Shown piece after piece: positions 8,580-17,611 of a stretch of 47,730 nucleotides of DNA. The notes under the pieces were generated by a model. It was given only the letters and a program-made list of their open reading frames with translations, did not search any database and was not told the DNA's origin. Position 1 is the stretch's first letter. Every line of letters begins with the position of its first letter. The translations under genes and the position numbers were made by a program. This stretch comes from Phenylobacterium sp. (GTDB lineage: Bacteria > Pseudomonadota > Alphaproteobacteria > Caulobacterales > Caulobacteraceae): the NCBI RefSeq assembly GCF_030693405.1, contig NZ_JAUYAW010000017.1, positions 1 through 47,730 on the forward strand, in the 5' to 3' direction.

Positions 8580-9023
8580 ATGATGATCAGCCTCACCGAC
8601 CAGGGCTTTGATCCCGGCCCGCTGCTGTCGGGCTTCTGCCGCGGGCGGGCCGAGACCGGCGCGGTGGCGAGCTTCACGGGTCTCGCCCGGGCCGAGGGCG
8701 GCGAGACGAAGATTTTGGAGCTGGAGGCCTATCCCGGCTTCACCGAGGCCCAGATCGGCGCCATCGCCGAGACGGCCCGAACGCGGTTTGATCTGCAGGA
8801 CCTGATGATCGTCCATCGGATCGGCCAGATCGCGCCGGGCGAGCCCATCGTCTTCGTGGCGACGGCCGCCGCCCACCGCCGGGCGGCCTCTGAGGCCTGC
8901 GACTATCTGATGGACTATCTGAAGAGCCGCGCCCCCTTCTGGAAGAAGGAGCATGGCCCCGACGGCGCCCGCTGGATCGAACCGCGCGCCCAGGACCACG
9001 AGGACATCGCCCGCTGGGCCTAG
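8580..9023 (+). CDS. moaE: Molybdopterin synthase catalytic subunit MoaE
   Basis: A 147-residue protein with the MoaE order of motifs: GAVASFTGLAR near residue 28, LELEAYPGF near 46, the central IVHRIGQIAPGEPIV, and the C-terminal SRAPFWKKE with the catalytic lysines. Together with MoaD it converts cyclic pyranopterin monophosphate to molybdopterin. The start (ATGATG) lies three bases after the moaD stop, so the subunits are translated together. Confidence 0.94.
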   Translation: MMISLTDQGFDPGPLLSGFCRGRAETGAVASFTGLARAEGGETKILELEAYPGFTEAQIGAIAETARTRFDLQDLMIVHRIGQIAPGEPIVFVATAAAHRRAASEACDYLMDYLKSRAPFWKKEHGPDGARWIEPRAQDHEDIARWA

Positions 9024-9060
9024 ACGCCCTGCGAGCCCTAGACGCACAGAGGAGCCGATC

Positions 9061-9615
9061 ATGAACGCGCCTGCCTTCGCCCCCGGCGGCAAGATCGATG
9101 AGGCCAAGACCCTGGTCCCGGTCCGCATCGCCGTCCTCAGCGTCTCCGACACCCGCGATGAGACCACCGACACCTCTGGTCAGGTCCTGGCTGACCGGAT
9201 CACTGGCGCGGGCCATGTCCTGGCGGGGAGGACCATCGTCCGCGACGAGGTCGAGGCGATCCGCGGCCAGGTGAAGGCCTGGGTGGCGTCGGGCGAGGTG
9301 GACGCGGTGATCACCACCGGCGGCACCGGCATCACCGGCCGGGACGTGACGCCCGAAGCCCTGCAACCCCTGTTCGACAAGACCCTGGACGGCTTCTCGG
9401 TCGTCTTCCACATGGTCAGCTACCAGACGGTGGGCCTCTCCACCCTACAGAGCCGCGCCACCGCCGGCATCATGAGCGGTGTCTTCGTCTTCTGCCTGCC
9501 CGGCTCCAACGGGGCGGTGAAGGACGGTTGGGACAAAGTGATTTCCGCCCAGCTCGATAGCCGCCACGGCCCCTGCAACATGGTCGACCTCATGCCCCGG
9601 CTGATGGAGCGATGA
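9061..9615 (+). CDS. moaB: Molybdenum cofactor adenylyltransferase-type protein MoaB
   Basis: A 184-residue MoaB/MogA-fold protein. [20 protein letters not shown] and [19 protein letters not shown] are the molybdopterin-binding signatures. It likely adenylylates molybdopterin before metal insertion by MoeA. The ATG at 9061 is preceded by GAGGAGCCGATC, a good ribosome site. Its stop overlaps the moaC start (ATGA at 9612). Length and sequence favour MoaB over MogA, but the roles overlap between lineages. Confidence 0.9.
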   Translation: MNAPAFAPGGKIDEAKTLVPVRIAVLSVSDTRDETTDTSGQVLADRITGAGHVLAGRTIVRDEVEAIRGQVKAWVASGEVDAVITTGGTGITGRDVTPEALQPLFDKTLDGFSVVFHMVSYQTVGLSTLQSRATAGIMSGVFVFCLPGSNGAVKDGWDKVISAQLDSRHGPCNMVDLMPRLMER

Positions 9616-10082
9616 GCGGCCTGACCCATATCGACGAGACCGGCCGCGCCCATATGGTCGATGTCTCCGGCAAGGCGATCACGACCCGCGAAGCCGTGGC
9701 CGAAGGCTTCGTGCGGATGACGCCTGCGACCCTGGCGCTCGCCCTGTCCGGCGACGCCAAGAAGGGCGATGTGCGGGCCACCGCCGAAATCGCCGGCATC
9801 ATGGCCGCCAAGCGCACCAGCGAGCTCATCCCGCTCTGTCATCCCCTGGCCCTATCCAAGGTCGAGGTCCGCGTGGCCCCGGGCGAAGGCGGCCTGTCGG
9901 TCACTGCGCGGGTGCGCACCACCGGCCAGACCGGCGTGGAGATGGAGGCCCTGACGGCCGTCTCGGTCGCCTGCCTCACTGTCTACGACATGCTGAAAGC
10001 CGCCGAGAAGGGCATGGTCATCGAGGCTGTGCGCCTAACCGCCAAGTCCGGCGGCGCCTCTGGCGACTGGTCCGCCGCATGA
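9612..10082 (+). CDS. moaC: Cyclic pyranopterin monophosphate synthase MoaC
   Basis: A 156-residue enzyme that rearranges the MoaA product to cyclic pyranopterin monophosphate. It shows the MoaC core [19 protein letters not shown], then LIPLCHPL with the conserved histidine, and later [13 protein letters not shown]. Start and stop both overlap neighbours by four bases (ATGA at 9612 and at 10079), consistent with coupled translation of moaB-moaC-moeA. Confidence 0.95.
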   Translation: MSGLTHIDETGRAHMVDVSGKAITTREAVAEGFVRMTPATLALALSGDAKKGDVRATAEIAGIMAAKRTSELIPLCHPLALSKVEVRVAPGEGGLSVTARVRTTGQTGVEMEALTAVSVACLTVYDMLKAAEKGMVIEAVRLTAKSGGASGDWSAA

Positions 10083-11269
10083 AGCTGCTGGCCGTCGAGG
10101 ACGCCCGAGCCCGCATGCTGGCCGAGATCGCCCCCCTGCCCGCCGAGACCGTCCCCTTGCGCGCAGCCATCGGCCGGGTCCTGGCCGAGGATGTCAGCGC
10201 CATTCGCGACCAGCCGCCCTTCGACGCCTCGGCCATGGACGGCTGGGCGGTGCGCAGCGGCGACACGCCTGGGACCTTGCGCATCATCGGCGAAAGCGCT
10301 GCGGGTCACGGCTTTACAGGCGCCCTTGGCCCCGGCGAGGCCGTGCGCATCTTCACCGGCGCGGCGGTTCCGGCCGGCGCCGACGCCATCGTCATCCAGG
10401 AAGACGCCCGGCTCGACGGCGACTTCGTGACCACCCCGGAAACCCCCGCAGGCCAGCACCTGCGCCCCCGGGGCGGCGACTTCAAATCTGGCCAGGCCCT
10501 GTTGAGCGCCGGCCAGCGCATCGATCCCTGGCGCCTGTCGCTGGCCGCCTCGGCCGGCCGCGCCGAGGTGTCGGTCCATCGCGCGCCCAGGGTGGCCATC
10601 ATCTCCACCGGCGAGGAGATCATCGAGGCGCCCGGCGTACCGGGGCCTTTCCAGATCTATGATTCCGGCGCGCCAGCCCTGCTGGCCATGGTCCGCGCCT
10701 GGGGGGCGGAGGCGCAAAAGCTAAAGCCCGTCCGCGATGACCTGGACGCCGTCATCGCCGCCCTACGCGACGCCGAGGCCGACCTGATCGTCACGGTCGG
10801 TGGGGCTTCGGTGGGCGACCACGACCTGGTGCGGGCTGCGGGCGAGGCCCTGGGTCTGTCGATGAAGGTGGCCAGCGTCGCCGTGCGGCCGGGCAAGCCG
10901 ACCTTCTTCGGGGTCCTGGCCGATGGCCGCCGGATGCTGGGCCTGCCGGGCAATCCGGCCTCGGCCTTTGTCTGCGCCGAGCTGTTCCTGCGCCCGATCC
11001 TGGCCGCCTATCAGGGGGATCCCAGGCCCTTCGCCACCATCACCGCCCGCGCGGCGACGCCGCTGGGCGCCAACGGGCCACGGGAGCACTGGATGCGGGC
11101 GAAACTGACCCATCAGGAGGGCGCGATCAGCGTCGATCCCTATGGAGATCAGGATTCCTCGCTGGTCACCGTGTTCGCCGCGGCTGACGCGCTGTTGCGC
11201 CGTCCGCCGGGCGCGCCCGGCGTCGAGGCTGGGGGGCTGGTCGAGGTGCTGCCGCTGGCCCGCGCATAG
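10079..11269 (+). CDS. moeA: Molybdopterin molybdenumtransferase MoeA
   Basis: A 396-residue MoeA that inserts molybdate into adenylylated molybdopterin. Recognisable parts are [11 protein letters not shown] near residue 48, [14 protein letters not shown] near 95, ISTGEEI in the catalytic domain, [12 protein letters not shown], and [12 protein letters not shown]. The C-terminal beta domain is present. Its last 121 bases overlap, antisense, the 3' end of the convergent XdhC-like gene, an unusually long overlap for this compact region. Confidence 0.94.
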   Translation: MKLLAVEDARARMLAEIAPLPAETVPLRAAIGRVLAEDVSAIRDQPPFDASAMDGWAVRSGDTPGTLRIIGESAAGHGFTGALGPGEAVRIFTGAAVPAGADAIVIQEDARLDGDFVTTPETPAGQHLRPRGGDFKSGQALLSAGQRIDPWRLSLAASAGRAEVSVHRAPRVAIISTGEEIIEAPGVPGPFQIYDSGAPALLAMVRAWGAEAQKLKPVRDDLDAVIAALRDAEADLIVTVGGASVGDHDLVRAAGEALGLSMKVASVAVRPGKPTFFGVLADGRRMLGLPGNPASAFVCAELFLRPILAAYQGDPRPFATITARAATPLGANGPREHWMRAKLTHQEGAISVDPYGDQDSSLVTVFAAADALLRRPPGAPGVEAGGLVEVLPLARA

Positions 11270-12201
11270 CGCAGGGCGACGATCTCGCCGATCACCGACA
11301 GCGCCACCTCCCAGGGGGCCTTGCCACCGATGTCCAGGCCGATGGGGGCGTGCAGCCGCGACAGGGCCGCCTCACTGAGTCCGGCCGCCCGCAGGCGGGC
11401 CAGCCGCTCGGCCAACCGCGCCCGGGCGCCCAGCAATCCCACATAGAACGCCTTGGACGGCAGGGCGGCGCGCAGGGCGACCTGGTCGGTGGTCAGGTCA
11501 TGGGTGGCGATGGCCACAGCCGTCCAGGGATCGAGGCCGATGGCCGCCAGGGCCTCTCCTGGCTCGTCCCGTCGATAGGCCACCTTGGCCAGGGGCGGCG
11601 GCTCGGTCGGTCCCTTGGGTCGCACCAGGGTGGTCTCGAAGCCCGACTGGCCGCCCAGGGCGGCGATGGCCAGGGCGGTGGGATCAGAGCCGACCACCAC
11701 CAGACGGGGGACCGGCTCATAGTCCCGACGGATCGCGCCCGGCCAAGGCTCGGCGTCTTCAGGCGCCACGCAGACCCGGCGATGGCCGTCGCTTATCCAG
11801 ACGCAGGGTTTGCGCTCAATCTGGGCGGTGACGAGTTTTGTCAGGGCGGGGTCGTCGCCTGCGACCTTCTCCAGGAAGATCTCGATCCGGGCCCCACAGA
11901 GCAACTGGATGTCGGGCCACGGGCTGCCCTCCCCATAGACCAGGGTGCGGGGTTCGCCGTCCTCCAGACAGGCCTGGGCGTGCGCGGCGACGTCAGATTC
12001 AACGCAACCCCCGGAAAAGTAACCGGAAACCACGCCCTGCCCGAAGACCATCTGGGTCCCCACAGGTCGCGGACCGCCGCCGCCCAAAGCCGTCAGCGTG
12101 GCCAGGACCAGGGGCGCGCCCGTCGCCGCGGCCGTTTGCAGGGCGGGTCGGACATCCTCATCGAGGCCGAAGATCGGCCATTGGGGCAGCGGTTCGATCA
12201 T
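11149..12201 (-). CDS. XdhC/CoxI-family molybdoenzyme maturation factor
   Basis: A 350-residue protein of the XdhC family, which binds molybdenum cofactor, helps sulfurate it and loads it into molybdo-hydroxylases. The N-terminal XdhC_CoxI domain includes VLATLTALGGGGPRPVG and SGYFSGGCVES. A C-terminal Rossmann domain begins near VVVGSDPTALAIAALG and ends around LDIGGKAPWEVALSVIGEI. The last 35 or so residues are Ser/Ala/Pro-rich and are encoded opposite moeA; they look like readthrough tail rather than fold. Context fits a dedicated chaperone for the IorAB-like enzyme upstream. Confidence 0.85.
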   Translation of the reverse strand: MIEPLPQWPIFGLDEDVRPALQTAAATGAPLVLATLTALGGGGPRPVGTQMVFGQGVVSGYFSGGCVESDVAAHAQACLEDGEPRTLVYGEGSPWPDIQLLCGARIEIFLEKVAGDDPALTKLVTAQIERKPCVWISDGHRRVCVAPEDAEPWPGAIRRDYEPVPRLVVVGSDPTALAIAALGGQSGFETTLVRPKGPTEPPPLAKVAYRRDEPGEALAAIGLDPWTAVAIATHDLTTDQVALRAALPSKAFYVGLLGARARLAERLARLRAAGLSEAALSRLHAPIGLDIGGKAPWEVALSVIGEIVALRYARASGSTSTSPPASTPGAPGGRRNSASAAANTVTSEES

Positions 12202-12305
12202 GGCTCAGATTAACCCCCGTGAAAGGTTCCAGATACGGGTTCTTTAGGCCTCACAGATAAGCATGCTCCCCGACAAGTGCAGTTCTTCAGAGCGTCCGCC
12301 CGCCC

Positions 12306-13178
12306 ATGACCTCTCCGCTCGACAAGCTCGGCCTCGGTTCTGGCCAATTCGTCCTGGACCAGGCCTCGGTTCGCGGGCGTCCGGCCCAGGCCGAGATTCA
12401 GGACATCCTGTCCGTCGCCGCCCGGGCAGGTCTGTCGCTGTTCGACGTGGCCGGTCGTTCGGCCCAGGGCGAGACCCTGATCGGCGAAGCCCTGCCCAAG
12501 CCCATCCCCTTCCGGGTCTCCGTCACCACCATCCGCGCTGATCGCGGCCCCGACATGGTGGAGGCCGAGGTGCGCGCCTCGCTTCGCCGTCTGGGCGTGG
12601 CCCAGGCCGACTGCGTGCTCGTGCCCTCGGCTGCGGAACTGTTCGGCCCGCACGGCATGGCGCTGTGGACCCGCCTGCAGCAGCTGCGCGACGCCGGCGT
12701 CTGCCGCCGCATCGGCGTGGCGGTGTTCGCCTCAGACGATCCGGTGGGCCTGGCCCGCCGCTTCCGGCCCGACGTCATCCAGGCGCCGGCCAGCCTGCTG
12801 GACCAGCGCCTGCTGATCGACGGCACCCTGGCCACCCTGGCCGGCATGGGCATCGAGGTTCAGCTGCGCTCGATCTTCCTGAACGGCCTGATCTTCCTGC
12901 CGCCGGACCGGGCGCCCAACCATCTGAAGGCCGCAGCCAGCCGCATTTCCCGTGCCCGACGCCTGATTGCCGAGGGTCGCAGCGATCCGCTGCAGGCGGC
13001 CCTGGGCTTCGCCCTGTCGCGGCCCGAAGCCACGACCGTCCTGGTGGGCGTCACCTCGGCCGCCGAGCTGTCGGCGGTGATCGCGGCGGCCTCCAGCCCG
13101 CCCCCTGACCTGGACTGGGACGACATGGCTATCGACGATCCGGTGGCGCTCGACCCCAGCCAGTGGGCGGCCGCCTAG
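12306..13178 (+). CDS. Aldo/keto reductase-fold protein, probably catalytically degenerate
   Basis: A 290-residue protein that keeps the (beta/alpha)8 aldo/keto reductase pattern: ARAGLSLFDVAG, VRASLRRLGV, CRRIGVAVF, and the C-terminal LGFALSRPEATTVLVGVTS that binds the cofactor phosphate. The active-site tetrad is mostly gone. The Asp of FDVAG remains, but the Tyr position in GRSAQGE, the Lys position (SVTT) and the His position (VLVPSA) are substituted. It may bind NADP(H) or a partner without reducing carbonyls. The substitutions are read by eye from family motifs. It converges on alanine dehydrogenase with a shared CTAG. Confidence 0.75.
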   Translation: MTSPLDKLGLGSGQFVLDQASVRGRPAQAEIQDILSVAARAGLSLFDVAGRSAQGETLIGEALPKPIPFRVSVTTIRADRGPDMVEAEVRASLRRLGVAQADCVLVPSAAELFGPHGMALWTRLQQLRDAGVCRRIGVAVFASDDPVGLARRFRPDVIQAPASLLDQRLLIDGTLATLAGMGIEVQLRSIFLNGLIFLPPDRAPNHLKAAASRISRARRLIAEGRSDPLQAALGFALSRPEATTVLVGVTSAAELSAVIAAASSPPPDLDWDDMAIDDPVALDPSQWAAA

Positions 13179-14290
13179 CGGCTCCAGACCCCATAGGGAT
13201 CCACCGAGGTCCGGCCCAGGGCCTGGGCCACCGCCGGATGGGTCAGCTCGCCCTTCAGCACGTTCAGGCCCCGCGCCAGATGCGGGTCATCCTTCAGCGC
13301 CTCAAGCCCACGATCAGCCAGGGCCAGGCCAAACGGCAGGGTCGCGTGCACCAGGGCTTCTGACGATGTCCGCGGGGCGGCGCCCGGCATGTTGGCCACG
13401 CAGTAATGCACCACGCCGTCGACCACATAGGTGGGCTCGGCATGGGTGGTCGGCCGGGAGGTCTCGAAACAGCCCCCCTGGTCGATGGAGACGTCCACCA
13501 GAACCGAACCCGCCTTCATCCGCGCCAGATGCTCGCGGCGGACCAGCTTGGGCGCCGCCGCGCCTGCCGTCAGCACGGCGCCGATCACCACATCGGCCCG
13601 CAGCACCTCCTCCTCCACCGCGTCCAGAGTGGAGTAGCGGGTCAGCACCCGGCCCAGGAACATGTCGTCCAGCTCCCGCATCCGGGGAATGGAGCGCTCC
13701 AGGACCACCACCTCGGCGCCGAGCCCTGCGGCCATGCGCGCGGCGTTCATGCCGACCACGCCGCCGCCCAGGACGCAGATCCGGGCCGGCCGCACGCCCG
13801 GAACGCCCGAGAGCAAGAGCCCCATCCCGCCATTGTGCTTGAGCAGGGTCTCTCCGGCGGAAAAGACGGCGATCCGGCCGGCCACCTCCGACATGGGCGC
13901 CAGCAGCGGCAGCCCGCCGGCGCGGTCGGTCACCGTCTCATAGGCGATGGCCGCACAGCCAGAGGCCAGCAGCCCCTCGGTCTGGGCCGGGTCGGGCGCC
14001 AGATGCAGATAGGTGAAGAGGATGTGGTCAGGCGTCAGCCGCGCCCATTCCTGCGCCTGGGGCTCCTTGACCTTCACGATCAGCTGCGCGCCGGAGAAGA
14101 CCGCGGCGGCGTCGGCGACCACCTTCGCGCCGGCCCGCTCATAATCCTGGTCGGCATAGCCGGCGCCCTCGCCCGCCCGGGTCTCGACCAGCACCTCATG
14201 GCCGTGCGCCACATATTCTCGAACCGCCGTGGGCGGCAGCCCGACACGATGTTCGTTCGGCTTGATCTCGCGGGGCACACCAACGCGCAT
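13175..14290 (-). CDS. ald: Alanine dehydrogenase
   Basis: A 371-residue NAD-dependent L-alanine dehydrogenase, interconverting alanine with pyruvate and ammonia. It starts MRVGVPREIKPNEHRV, has K75 in KVKEP and the catalytic H96 in YLHLAPD, the Rossmann loop LGGGVVGMNAARMA, and the second catalytic acid in SIDQGG. Length matches the family. The ATG at 14290 has AGGAGG 7 bases upstream; the open frame runs 80 codons further but without family sequence. Pyridine nucleotide transhydrogenase alpha is excluded by length and by the YLHLAPD / SIDQGG pattern. Confidence 0.93.
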   Translation of the reverse strand: MRVGVPREIKPNEHRVGLPPTAVREYVAHGHEVLVETRAGEGAGYADQDYERAGAKVVADAAAVFSGAQLIVKVKEPQAQEWARLTPDHILFTYLHLAPDPAQTEGLLASGCAAIAYETVTDRAGGLPLLAPMSEVAGRIAVFSAGETLLKHNGGMGLLLSGVPGVRPARICVLGGGVVGMNAARMAAGLGAEVVVLERSIPRMRELDDMFLGRVLTRYSTLDAVEEEVLRADVVIGAVLTAGAAAPKLVRREHLARMKAGSVLVDVSIDQGGCFETSRPTTHAEPTYVVDGVVHYCVANMPGAAPRTSSEALVHATLPFGLALADRGLEALKDDPHLARGLNVLKGELTHPAVAQALGRTSVDPYGVWSR

Positions 14291-14354
14291 AACCGCCTCC
14301 TGAAGGGCAGATTGTTTTATCAATCCCCAGGTCTGAGGGCGTAACCGTGTTTCG

Positions 14355-15119
14355 TCAACCCAGGACGCAGGCGTCCAGATTGTCCCGCCGGATGGTTCCG
14401 GCCGCGGCCTGGATCCGCCCCGTGCGGCGACGGACATAGGGGCCTGGGGTGTCGGCCTTGTAGCGCAAGGGACTGGGCAGGACGGCGGCCAGGCGGGCGG
14501 CCTGGGTGCGGGAGAGGTCCTTGGCGTCAACCCCGAAATTCTTCCGCGCCGCAGCCTGAGCGCCGTAGACGCCAGGGCCGAACTCGATGGAGTTCAGATA
14601 GACCTCCATGATCCGCGGCTTGCCCCACATCACCTCGATAAGGACGGTGAAATAGGCCTCAAGGCCTTTGCGGACATAGGAGCGGTCAGGCCACAGGAAG
14701 ACATTTTTGGCCGTCTGCTGGCTGATGGTGGAGCCGCCCCGCACGCGATCGGAGGATTCGTTGTGCGCCAGCGCCTTGCGGATCGCTTCAAGGTCAAAAC
14801 CGTGGTGACTGCAGAAATTGGCGTCTTCGGCGGCGATCACCGAGCGCACCAGATGGGGCGAGATGTCATCCAGGTCTAGCCAGCTGCGGCTGAAGCCTTG
14901 GCCCTCGAACAGGCGCTGGACCATCAGGATGGTGATCGGCGGCGGCAGGAAGCGATAGGCGGCGACCGTAAGCACTGGACCCACGAAGCCGATCATCAGG
15001 GCCAGGACCAGGAGGCCTCGCACGATGCGCCCAAGGCTCCGGCGCCGGGCGGGCTTCGCGCCATCGGCCGTCGGCGGCTCGGGCCTATCCCCAGGGGCGG
15101 TCGTGTCAGTATCGCTCAA
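14355..15119 (-). CDS. mtgA: Monofunctional peptidoglycan glycosyltransferase MtgA
   Basis: A 254-residue type II membrane protein with a cytoplasmic Pro/Arg-rich head, one membrane helix (about 33-56) and a GT51 domain. The catalytic Glu is E98 in [31 protein letters not shown] and [20 protein letters not shown] are the further GT51 motifs. There is no transpeptidase domain. It polymerises lipid II into glycan strands. It lies upstream of ald in the same direction, 64 bases apart, and diverges from the nitroreductase. Confidence 0.94.
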   Translation of the reverse strand: MSDTDTTAPGDRPEPPTADGAKPARRRSLGRIVRGLLVLALMIGFVGPVLTVAAYRFLPPPITILMVQRLFEGQGFSRSWLDLDDISPHLVRSVIAAEDANFCSHHGFDLEAIRKALAHNESSDRVRGGSTISQQTAKNVFLWPDRSYVRKGLEAYFTVLIEVMWGKPRIMEVYLNSIEFGPGVYGAQAAARKNFGVDAKDLSRTQAARLAAVLPSPLRYKADTPGPYVRRRTGRIQAAAGTIRRDNLDACVLG

Positions 15120-15210
15120 GCTCGGCCATCCTTGCCTTGACCCTAGGCGGGGCTGCTAACGATGGGAAGACGGCGCGGCAAGCGTCCTAGCCCTGCAGGA
15201 GAGCGGCTCC

Positions 15211-15876
15211 ATGAATGTCAGCCAGGCCGTGGCCCAGCGGATCTCCGTCCGCGCCTTCCGTCCCGACCCCGTGCCGGGCGCTCTGGTGCGCGAGATCCTG
15301 GAGGCCGCCGCCCGCGCGCCCTCGGGCGGCAATCTCCAGCCCTGGCGGGTCCACGCCCTTACCGGCGCGCCCCTGGAGGCGCTCAAGGCCAAGGTGAGGG
15401 AGAACCCGTTCGGCGAGACGCCGGAATACGACGTCTATCCGGCCAATCTTTGGGAGCCCCTGCGCACCCGGCGCTTCCAGTGCGGCGAGGATCTCTATGC
15501 GACCATCGGCATCCCGCGGGAGGACAAGGCTGCACGCCTGGCCCAGCTGGCCAAGAACGGCGAGCTGTTCGGCGCGCCCGTGGGGCTCTTCTTCAGCCTC
15601 GACCGCAAGGTGGGTCCGCCGCAATGGTCCGATGTGGGCATGCTGATGCAGACCATCATGCTGCTGGCGGTGGAGCAGGGCCTGGCCACCTGCGCCCAAG
15701 AATACTGGGCCCGCTATCCGCAGACGCTGGCTGAGGTTCTGAACCTGCCACAGGACCAGATGATCTTCTCCGGCATGGCGCTCGGCTATGCCGACGCGGC
15801 GGCCCCCATCAACACCCTGCGCACCCGCCGCGACCCCTTCGAGGTCTGGGGCGAGATGCTGGGGTTCGAAGGCTGA
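15211..15876 (+). CDS. Nitroreductase-family flavoprotein
   Basis: A 221-residue FMN-dependent oxidoreductase. RISVRAFRPDPVPGALV followed by AARAPSGGNLQPW is the nitroreductase FMN-binding opening, and the C-terminal SGMALGYADAAAPIN is the second flavin contact. Members reduce nitroaromatics, quinones or enones with NAD(P)H; the true substrate is unknown. The ATG follows GGAGAG by 8 bases. The WD40 gene converges on it with a 9-base gap. Confidence 0.9.
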   Translation: MNVSQAVAQRISVRAFRPDPVPGALVREILEAAARAPSGGNLQPWRVHALTGAPLEALKAKVRENPFGETPEYDVYPANLWEPLRTRRFQCGEDLYATIGIPREDKAARLAQLAKNGELFGAPVGLFFSLDRKVGPPQWSDVGMLMQTIMLLAVEQGLATCAQEYWARYPQTLAEVLNLPQDQMIFSGMALGYADAAAPINTLRTRRDPFEVWGEMLGFEG

Positions 15877-15885
15877 GGCGGGCGC

Positions 15886-16854
15886 CTAGGGCGCTTCGGC
15901 TATGCCGGCCGCGCCGTCCTCGTCGCCCCACGCCACGCGCTTGCCGTCGGCTGAGATGGCCAGGGCGGTGATGGCTGCGCCCTTTTCGGCCTTCAGCATC
16001 TCGATCTTCTGGCCCTCAAGGTCGCAGATCCAGAGCCGACCATCCTCGAGGCCTGCGGCGACCCGACGACCGGCAGGCGTTCCGGCCACCTGGGCCACCA
16101 GGGTGGAGGCGTCATAGCCGACCTCCGCGGCCTCCTTGCCCATGGGCCCGGCCGATCCGCCGAACGGCCAGATGACCACCCCTTGGGCCCCAGAGGTGGC
16201 CAGGAACTGGCCCTTGGACATGAAGACCAGGCTCTTCACCTTGGCCGGATAGCCGCCCATCCGCATGTTCTTCTCGTCGGCCACTCGCCAGCCGTGCAGC
16301 TGGTTTTCCTGCATTGATGACATCAGGAACTTGCCGTCCGGGCTCCAGGCGAGCGCGATATGGCTGCCGGCCCAGGCCAGGATGGTGGGCTTCTGTTCGG
16401 CGATCCGCGCAAACCACAGGTGGGCGCCGCCATAGACCGCCACCGCCAGACGCCGGCCCTTGGGATCGAAGGCCAGCCCCAGCGCCGAGGATTCGTGAGC
16501 GAAGGTGCGGGCGAAGTCCGGGTCGGCGGCGTCGCGCACATGGACCGTCTTTCCGGCCGCAAAGGCGATCAGCCCCGACTCGGGGCTGGCGGTCACCGCG
16601 TCGATCCAGCGCCCCTTGATTTCGGCGATCTCCTGAGGCCCGGATGTCCGCGACCAGACCAGGCGGCCATCATCGCCGCCGGTGACCACGCCCTCGCCCG
16701 ATGGGTGCAGGCAGGCGCAGAGGATCGCGCCGTCATGGGCCTCGATCACCTCTCCGGTGTCGAATCTGACCGTCCCATCCCCGAGGGCGAAGACCCCCTG
16801 ACCGGACTTGGTGAACAGGGCGGCAGAGACATAGGCGTCAAAATCATAGGGCAT
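15886..16854 (-). CDS. WD40 repeat protein
   Basis: A 322-residue protein made of weakly conserved WD40-type beta-propeller blades. Repeating elements such as CLHPSGEGVVTGGDDGRLVW, LAFDPKGRRLAVAVYGGAHLW, LAWSPDGKFLMSS and ALAISADGKRVAWGDEDGA are spaced about 40-45 residues apart, suggesting about seven blades. There is no signal peptide, so it is probably a cytoplasmic scaffold. No partner is obvious from the neighbours. The start ATG at 16854 matches the first blade. Confidence 0.85.
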   Translation of the reverse strand: MPYDFDAYVSAALFTKSGQGVFALGDGTVRFDTGEVIEAHDGAILCACLHPSGEGVVTGGDDGRLVWSRTSGPQEIAEIKGRWIDAVTASPESGLIAFAAGKTVHVRDAADPDFARTFAHESSALGLAFDPKGRRLAVAVYGGAHLWFARIAEQKPTILAWAGSHIALAWSPDGKFLMSSMQENQLHGWRVADEKNMRMGGYPAKVKSLVFMSKGQFLATSGAQGVVIWPFGGSAGPMGKEAAEVGYDASTLVAQVAGTPAGRRVAAGLEDGRLWICDLEGQKIEMLKAEKGAAITALAISADGKRVAWGDEDGAAGIAEAP

Positions 16855-17071
16855 AGGGCTGCATAGACGGCGAACGCGGGTCTTGCCCAGGGGGCCGATG
16901 CAAGGAATCCAGGCGTCCGACGACGCCAGTTGCGGCGCCGCCCCGGTCCAACTGCATGAAACCCCCCGGCCGCCGGCGCCTTGAGACTTTACAATCGCGT
17001 TTCGACAGGCGAATGGTCGAGACGAAACGGACGGTCGCGGGCCTACGCGACCCTATGGGAAGGAATTGCAT

Positions 17072-17506
17072 ATGGCGGCGAAGCTGAGTGGCGGGGGCGG
17101 CTCCAAGTTCGACCTCGGCCAGAACAGCGACATCAACGTCACGCCCTTCGTGGACGTGATGCTGGTGCTCCTCATCATCTTCATGGTGGCGATTCCCGCC
17201 GCGACGGTGTCGATCAAGCTCGACCTGCCGCCGGCCATCCCGCCGCCGCCCGGCACCGTGGTGGAAGAGCCCACCCTGATCAACGTGCAGGAAGGCGGCG
17301 CGATCTTCATCGGCGAGCGCCCGACCACCCTGGCGACCCTGGCGTCGGATCTGGCGTCTGAGCTGGCCGTGCCGGTCCCCACCGAAGAGCGTGTCTATAT
17401 CCGCGCCGACCGTACGGTGCGCTATGGCGAGTTCATGTCGGTGATGAACCAGCTGCAGACCGACGGCTACTTCCTGGTCGCCCTGATCAACGAAGAGCTC
17501 TCCTGA
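17072..17506 (+). CDS. ExbD/TolR-family proton-channel protein
   Basis: About 144 residues. A cytoplasmic Gly/Ser-rich start is followed by INVTPFVDVMLVLLIIFMVA, the ExbD/TolR helix with the proton-carrying Asp, and a periplasmic domain. ExbD works with ExbB to pass proton-motive force to TonB-type proteins. I use the ATG at 17072 (AAGGA 7 bases upstream) rather than the in-frame TTG at 17066. No exbB/tolQ or tonB gene is adjacent, so its partner must be elsewhere. A strong terminator follows. Confidence 0.9.
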   Translation: MAAKLSGGGGSKFDLGQNSDINVTPFVDVMLVLLIIFMVAIPAATVSIKLDLPPAIPPPPGTVVEEPTLINVQEGGAIFIGERPTTLATLASDLASELAVPVPTEERVYIRADRTVRYGEFMSVMNQLQTDGYFLVALINEELS

Positions 17507-17554
17507 TCCTCAAGGGCGTGACAACGTCGCGCCCAGACAGGCTCTGAACATGCG

Positions 17555-17584
17555 AACGCCCGCCGGATCACCGGCGGGCGTTTT
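17555..17584 (+). terminator. Rho-independent terminator after exbD-like gene
   Basis: A 12-bp stem (AACGCCCGCCGG pairing with CCGGCGGGCGTT), loop ATCA, followed by TTTTCATTT. It ends the ExbD transcript and separates it from the convergent cobW-family gene. Confidence 0.85.
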
Positions 17585-17611
17585 CATTTGGGGTCTGGTC
17601 CAGGCCGCCGG

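Noticed and set aside
13366..14344. Plus-strand frames (158 and 312 codons) opposite alanine dehydrogenase
   Set aside because: They are antisense shadows; alanine dehydrogenase on the minus strand has full catalytic motifs.
16998..17035. CGTTTC ... GAAACG inverted repeat upstream of the ExbD-like gene
   Set aside because: The arms are only six bases with a long interval, too weak to call an operator or terminator.
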